Assembly (NCBI GenBank): GCA_013042495.1 | Contig: JABDQB010000408.1 | Coordinates: 1-16,705, forward strand | Reading direction: 5' to 3' | Length of the DNA: 16,705 bases | From: Gemmatimonadota bacterium | GTDB lineage: Bacteria; Gemmatimonadota; Gemmatimonadetes; Palauibacterales; Palauibacteraceae | In this document: positions 14,608-16,705 of the stretch, piece by piece | Layout: the number at the start of each line of letters is the position of its first letter | How positions within the stretch are numbered: position 1 is the first letter of the stretch | Translations under genes and position numbers: made by a program | The notes under the pieces: generated by a model | What the model saw: the letters and a program-made list of their open reading frames with translations, nothing else | Databases searched by the model: none | Told to the model about the DNA's origin: nothing

Positions 14608-15336
14608 ATGCCCCAACAGGTTACGCGCCTCGGCATCGCTTTCGCCGTCATGGCCATCGTCTTCGTGGCGGTGAGGCAGAGGCTGGTGCCGGACACGTTC
14701 GGTGAGGCGGGCCATTACCGTGCCGCGGCCGCTGACTCGATCGCGGCCTACCCGCTTAAGTACGCCGGACACGAAGAGTGCACGTTGTGCCACCGCCCGA
14801 TCGCCGAAGAGCGGAGAGACTCCAACCACTCCGGCGTGTCATGCGAGGTGTGCCACGGACCCGCAGCCGAGCACGTGGCCGCTCCCGGTACGGTGAAGCC
14901 GCCCGCGCCGCGTGATAGAGGGTTCTGCCCGCTGTGCCACGGCTACAATGCCGCCAGGCCATCCGGCTTTCCCCAGATCGATCCGGTGGCCCATAATCCG
15001 ACAGTCCCGTGCATGACGTGCCATGACCCTCATGCTCCGGAGCCTCCGGTCATTCCGGGCGCCTGCCGGGCGTGTCACGGCCAGATCGCCAGCCAGAAGG
15101 CGGTTTCACACCATGCCACGCTACCGTGCCTCACCTGCCACGAGGCACCGGACGAGCACAAGTCGTCGCCGCGCGCGGTGAGACCCGGCAAGCCGGACGG
15201 GCGCGACTTTTGTGGCACGTGTCACGCGGAAGACGCGATCAGCCCATCCCACATCCCGAGAGTGAACATGTCCACGCACGGAGAAGATTACCTGTGCTGG
15301 CAGTGCCACTATCCGCATCATCCGGAGGCCTCCTGA
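14608..15336 (+). CDS. Eight-heme membrane-anchored cytochrome c, first subunit of an NrfD-type complex
   Basis: The product is 242 residues. Its ATG has only a weak upstream GTGAG, so the start is less certain than for its neighbours. An N-terminal hydrophobic helix (about residues 7-22, LGIAFAVMAIVFVAV) without an obvious cleavage site looks like a signal anchor. Eight CXXCH motifs run from C58 (CTLCH) to C230 (CWQCH): CTLCH, CEVCH, CPLCH, CMTCH, CRACH, CLTCH, CGTCH, CWQCH. Histidine pairs (VAHN, SHHATLP, STHGEDY) supply likely bis-His ligands. It is translationally coupled (TGATG at 15334-15338) to a four-cluster ferredoxin and then an NrfD gene. This order recalls the cytochrome c / FeS / NrfD complexes of Geobacter (Cbc4-like) and sulfate reducers (Hmc/Qrc-like). 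Inferred role: periplasmic electron acceptor or donor of a quinone-linked complex. Confidence 0.88.
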   Translation: MPQQVTRLGIAFAVMAIVFVAVRQRLVPDTFGEAGHYRAAAADSIAAYPLKYAGHEECTLCHRPIAEERRDSNHSGVSCEVCHGPAAEHVAAPGTVKPPAPRDRGFCPLCHGYNAARPSGFPQIDPVAHNPTVPCMTCHDPHAPEPPVIPGACRACHGQIASQKAVSHHATLPCLTCHEAPDEHKSSPRAVRPGKPDGRDFCGTCHAEDAISPSHIPRVNMSTHGEDYLCWQCHYPHHPEAS

Positions 15337-16139
15337 TGACGGGCCCGGCGGCCGCTCCGGATCCGGAACGCCCGGTGGCAAGTGGTGGGGTGGACCGCAG
15401 GGACTTCCTGTGGGAAGCGCTCAAGGCCAGCCTCGGCGTGCCCATAGCGCTGGGTGTCGTCCGGGTTCCGGAGCTTTGCGGCATGCAGGCGGAGGGGGAC
15501 GAAGAGGCCGAGCGCATCTACGGAATGGGAATCGACATCAACAAGTGCATCGGCTGCGGCCGCTGCGCACAGGCCTGCAAGAACGAAAACGACGTGCCCG
15601 ACGAGCCGTACTTCTTCAACACCTGGGTCGAGCGCTACCTCATCCGGGACGACGGCGAGGTCGTGGTCGACAGCCCGAACGGAGGACTGGACGGTTTCCC
15701 GCCCTACGAAGACGAAGGCGGAACCCTGCGCACGTTCTTCGTGCCGAAGCTGTGCAATCATTGTGAGGAAGCGCCGTGCGTCCAGGTTTGTCCGGTTGGT
15801 GCCACCTTTACCACGGCCGACGGGGCGGTGCTCGTCGACGATGAGTACTGCATCGGCTGCGGGTACTGCGTGCAGGCGTGCCCGTACGGGGCGCGCTGGT
15901 TCGACCCCGAAGAGCATGTGGCACGCAAATGCACGTTCTGCTATCACCGCCTCGCGCGCGGCAAGGTACCGGCGTGCGTGGAGGTTTGTCCCACATCCGC
16001 ACGCCTGTTCGGCGAAGTGGGACACCGGGCGAATCCCCTCGCGCGTTTCCTGCGATTCAATGACATCCAGGTGCTCAAGCCGCATCTCAACACCAAGCCC
16101 AAGGTGTTCTACGCGAACATGGATGGAGAGGTGAGGTAG
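15336..16139 (+). CDS. Tat-exported ferredoxin subunit with four [4Fe-4S] clusters
   Basis: The start at 15336 overlaps the upstream stop (TGATG) and is preceded by CGGAGG (15323-15328). A longer in-frame start at 15072 would run through the octaheme gene in another frame and is rejected. The product is 267 residues. R21-R22-D-F-L followed by a hydrophobic stretch is a Tat signal, placing it in the periplasm. Sixteen cysteines in four groups bind four cubane clusters: C71/74/77/81, C140/143/148/152, C172/175/178/182 and C199/202/214/218. This is the DmsB/NrfC/PsrB/HybA pattern. It should relay electrons between the NrfD membrane subunit and the octaheme cytochrome. No molybdopterin subunit is present in the visible part of the operon. 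Confidence 0.95.
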   Translation: MTGPAAAPDPERPVASGGVDRRDFLWEALKASLGVPIALGVVRVPELCGMQAEGDEEAERIYGMGIDINKCIGCGRCAQACKNENDVPDEPYFFNTWVERYLIRDDGEVVVDSPNGGLDGFPPYEDEGGTLRTFFVPKLCNHCEEAPCVQVCPVGATFTTADGAVLVDDEYCIGCGYCVQACPYGARWFDPEEHVARKCTFCYHRLARGKVPACVEVCPTSARLFGEVGHRANPLARFLRFNDIQVLKPHLNTKPKVFYANMDGEVR

Positions 16140-16142
16140 ACG

Positions 16143-16705
16143 ATGCAGGGGTTCATCTACCCGAACGAATTCGAGCTCAGGTGGAGCCTGCTCATCGTAC
16201 TCTACCCGTATCTGACGGGCCTGGTGGCGGGGGCGTTCATCCTGGCCTCGCTGGCACGCGTGTTCAACGTGAAGGAAGTGGAGCCGACGTACAGGCTCGC
16301 CCTCCTCACGGCACTGGCGTTCCTGATCGTAGCCCCCCTGCCGCTGCTGGCTCACCTGGGACACCCGGAAAGATCTTACGAGATCTTTCTTACCCCGAAT
16401 CGCAAGTCCGCCATGGCGATGTTCGGGTTCGTGTACGCCTGGTATCTGATGGTGGTGCTACTGCTGGAGATCTGGTTCGACTACCGGAAGGACTTCGTGC
16501 TGTGGGCCCGGGAGGCGACCGGACTCCGGAAGTGGTTCTACTACGTTCTCACGCTCGGAGCCACGGACATATCGGATCGGGCGCTCAGGTTCGACGACAA
16601 GGCCGGACGGTGGATCACGATCATCGGGATTCCGTCTGCATTCCTGCTGCACGGATACGTGGGCTTCATCTTCGGATCCATCAAGGCGAATCCGTGGTGG
16701 AGCAG
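16143..16705 (+). CDS. NrfD/PsrC-type integral membrane quinone-site subunit (3' truncated by window)
   Basis: The open frame starts at ATG 16143, four bases after the ferredoxin stop, with the purine-rich GAGAGGTGAGG just upstream, and runs off the window after 187 codons. Four transmembrane segments are visible: WSLLIVLYPYLTGLVAG, LALLTALAFLIVAPLPLL, AMFGFVYAWYLMVVLLL and IIGIPSAFLLHGYVGFI. AHLGHPER after helix 2 matches the conserved L-G-x-P region of NrfD-family proteins, which bind quinone and interact with a four-cluster ferredoxin subunit. The operon context (octaheme c, four-cluster ferredoxin) fits exactly. Family members usually have eight to ten helices, so roughly half the protein is missing. 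Direction of electron flow (quinol oxidation or quinone reduction) cannot be told. Confidence 0.88.
   Translation, partial: MQGFIYPNEFELRWSLLIVLYPYLTGLVAGAFILASLARVFNVKEVEPTYRLALLTALAFLIVAPLPLLAHLGHPERSYEIFLTPNRKSAMAMFGFVYAWYLMVVLLLEIWFDYRKDFVLWAREATGLRKWFYYVLTLGATDISDRALRFDDKAGRWITIIGIPSAFLLHGYVGFIFGSIKANPWWS

Noticed and set aside
15072..15335. N-terminal extension of the ferredoxin gene
   Set aside because: It runs out of frame through the octaheme gene and would bury the Tat signal. The ATG at 15336 has a GGAGG site and places RR at residues 21-22.
14608..16705. Alternative complex III (Act) operon
   Set aside because: Pentaheme ActA and the molybdopterin-like ActB are absent: the first gene has eight hemes and is directly followed by a short four-cluster ferredoxin. 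It is kept only as a comparison because the downstream sequence is missing.

Overview
This window is a single-strand (+), high-GC stretch packed almost entirely with respiratory electron-transfer genes. I count 87 covalent heme c attachment motifs in eight proteins (86 CXXCH and one CX4CH). There are also two integral diheme-b-type domains, a Rieske/cytochrome b pair, a four-cluster ferredoxin, an NrfD-type membrane protein and an outer-membrane beta-barrel. The outer-membrane porin and the Sec/Tat signals show a Gram-negative (diderm) bacterium. The combination of high GC, many multiheme cytochromes and CbcL-like proteins suggests a metal- or mineral-respiring lineage such as Gemmatimonadota, Acidobacteriota, Myxococcota or Desulfobacterota. 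The sequence alone does not decide between these.

Layout. (1) 2-2505: the 3' end of a membrane-anchored multiheme cytochrome, overlapping by ATGA a 655-residue NapC/NirT-type cytochrome with 22 heme motifs. (2) 2655-4709 and 4910-7738: two consecutive, separately spaced CbcL-like genes. Each has a signal peptide, a periplasmic multiheme domain (11 and 19 hemes) and a C-terminal cytochrome b membrane domain. Hairpins follow both. (3) 7888-10286: an outer-membrane porin overlapping by ATGA a 12-heme periplasmic cytochrome, which looks like a porin-cytochrome conduit. (4) 10355-14388: a tightly coupled operon of a four-domain monoheme-repeat cytochrome c, a nine-heme membrane-anchored cytochrome, a Rieske protein and a seven-helix cytochrome b. 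This is a bc-type complex with no cytochrome c1. (5) 14608 to the window end: an eight-heme membrane-anchored cytochrome, a Tat-exported 4x[4Fe-4S] ferredoxin and an NrfD-type quinone-site protein (truncated by the window), preceded by a good sigma-54-like promoter.

How they may work together (inference). Four mechanistically different inner-membrane quinol:cytochrome c modules lie side by side: NapC/NirT-type, CbcL-type (twice), Rieske/b-type and NrfD/FeS-type. All would deliver electrons to periplasmic multiheme cytochromes. The porin plus dodecaheme protein could carry them across the outer membrane, or inward if the organism oxidises an external donor. No terminal reductase active site (CXXCK heme, molybdopterin enzyme, copper site) and no outer-surface lipoprotein cytochrome is visible, so the final acceptor or donor is not determined by this window.

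The long antisense reading frames are mirror images of GC-rich coding sequence and were not annotated. No tRNA, rRNA, CRISPR, insertion sequence or integrase was seen. No gene-free stretch exceeds 300 bases. The intergenic regions (2506-2654, 4710-4909, 7739-7887, 10287-10354, 14389-14607) hold hairpins, one candidate promoter and ribosome binding sites, described separately.
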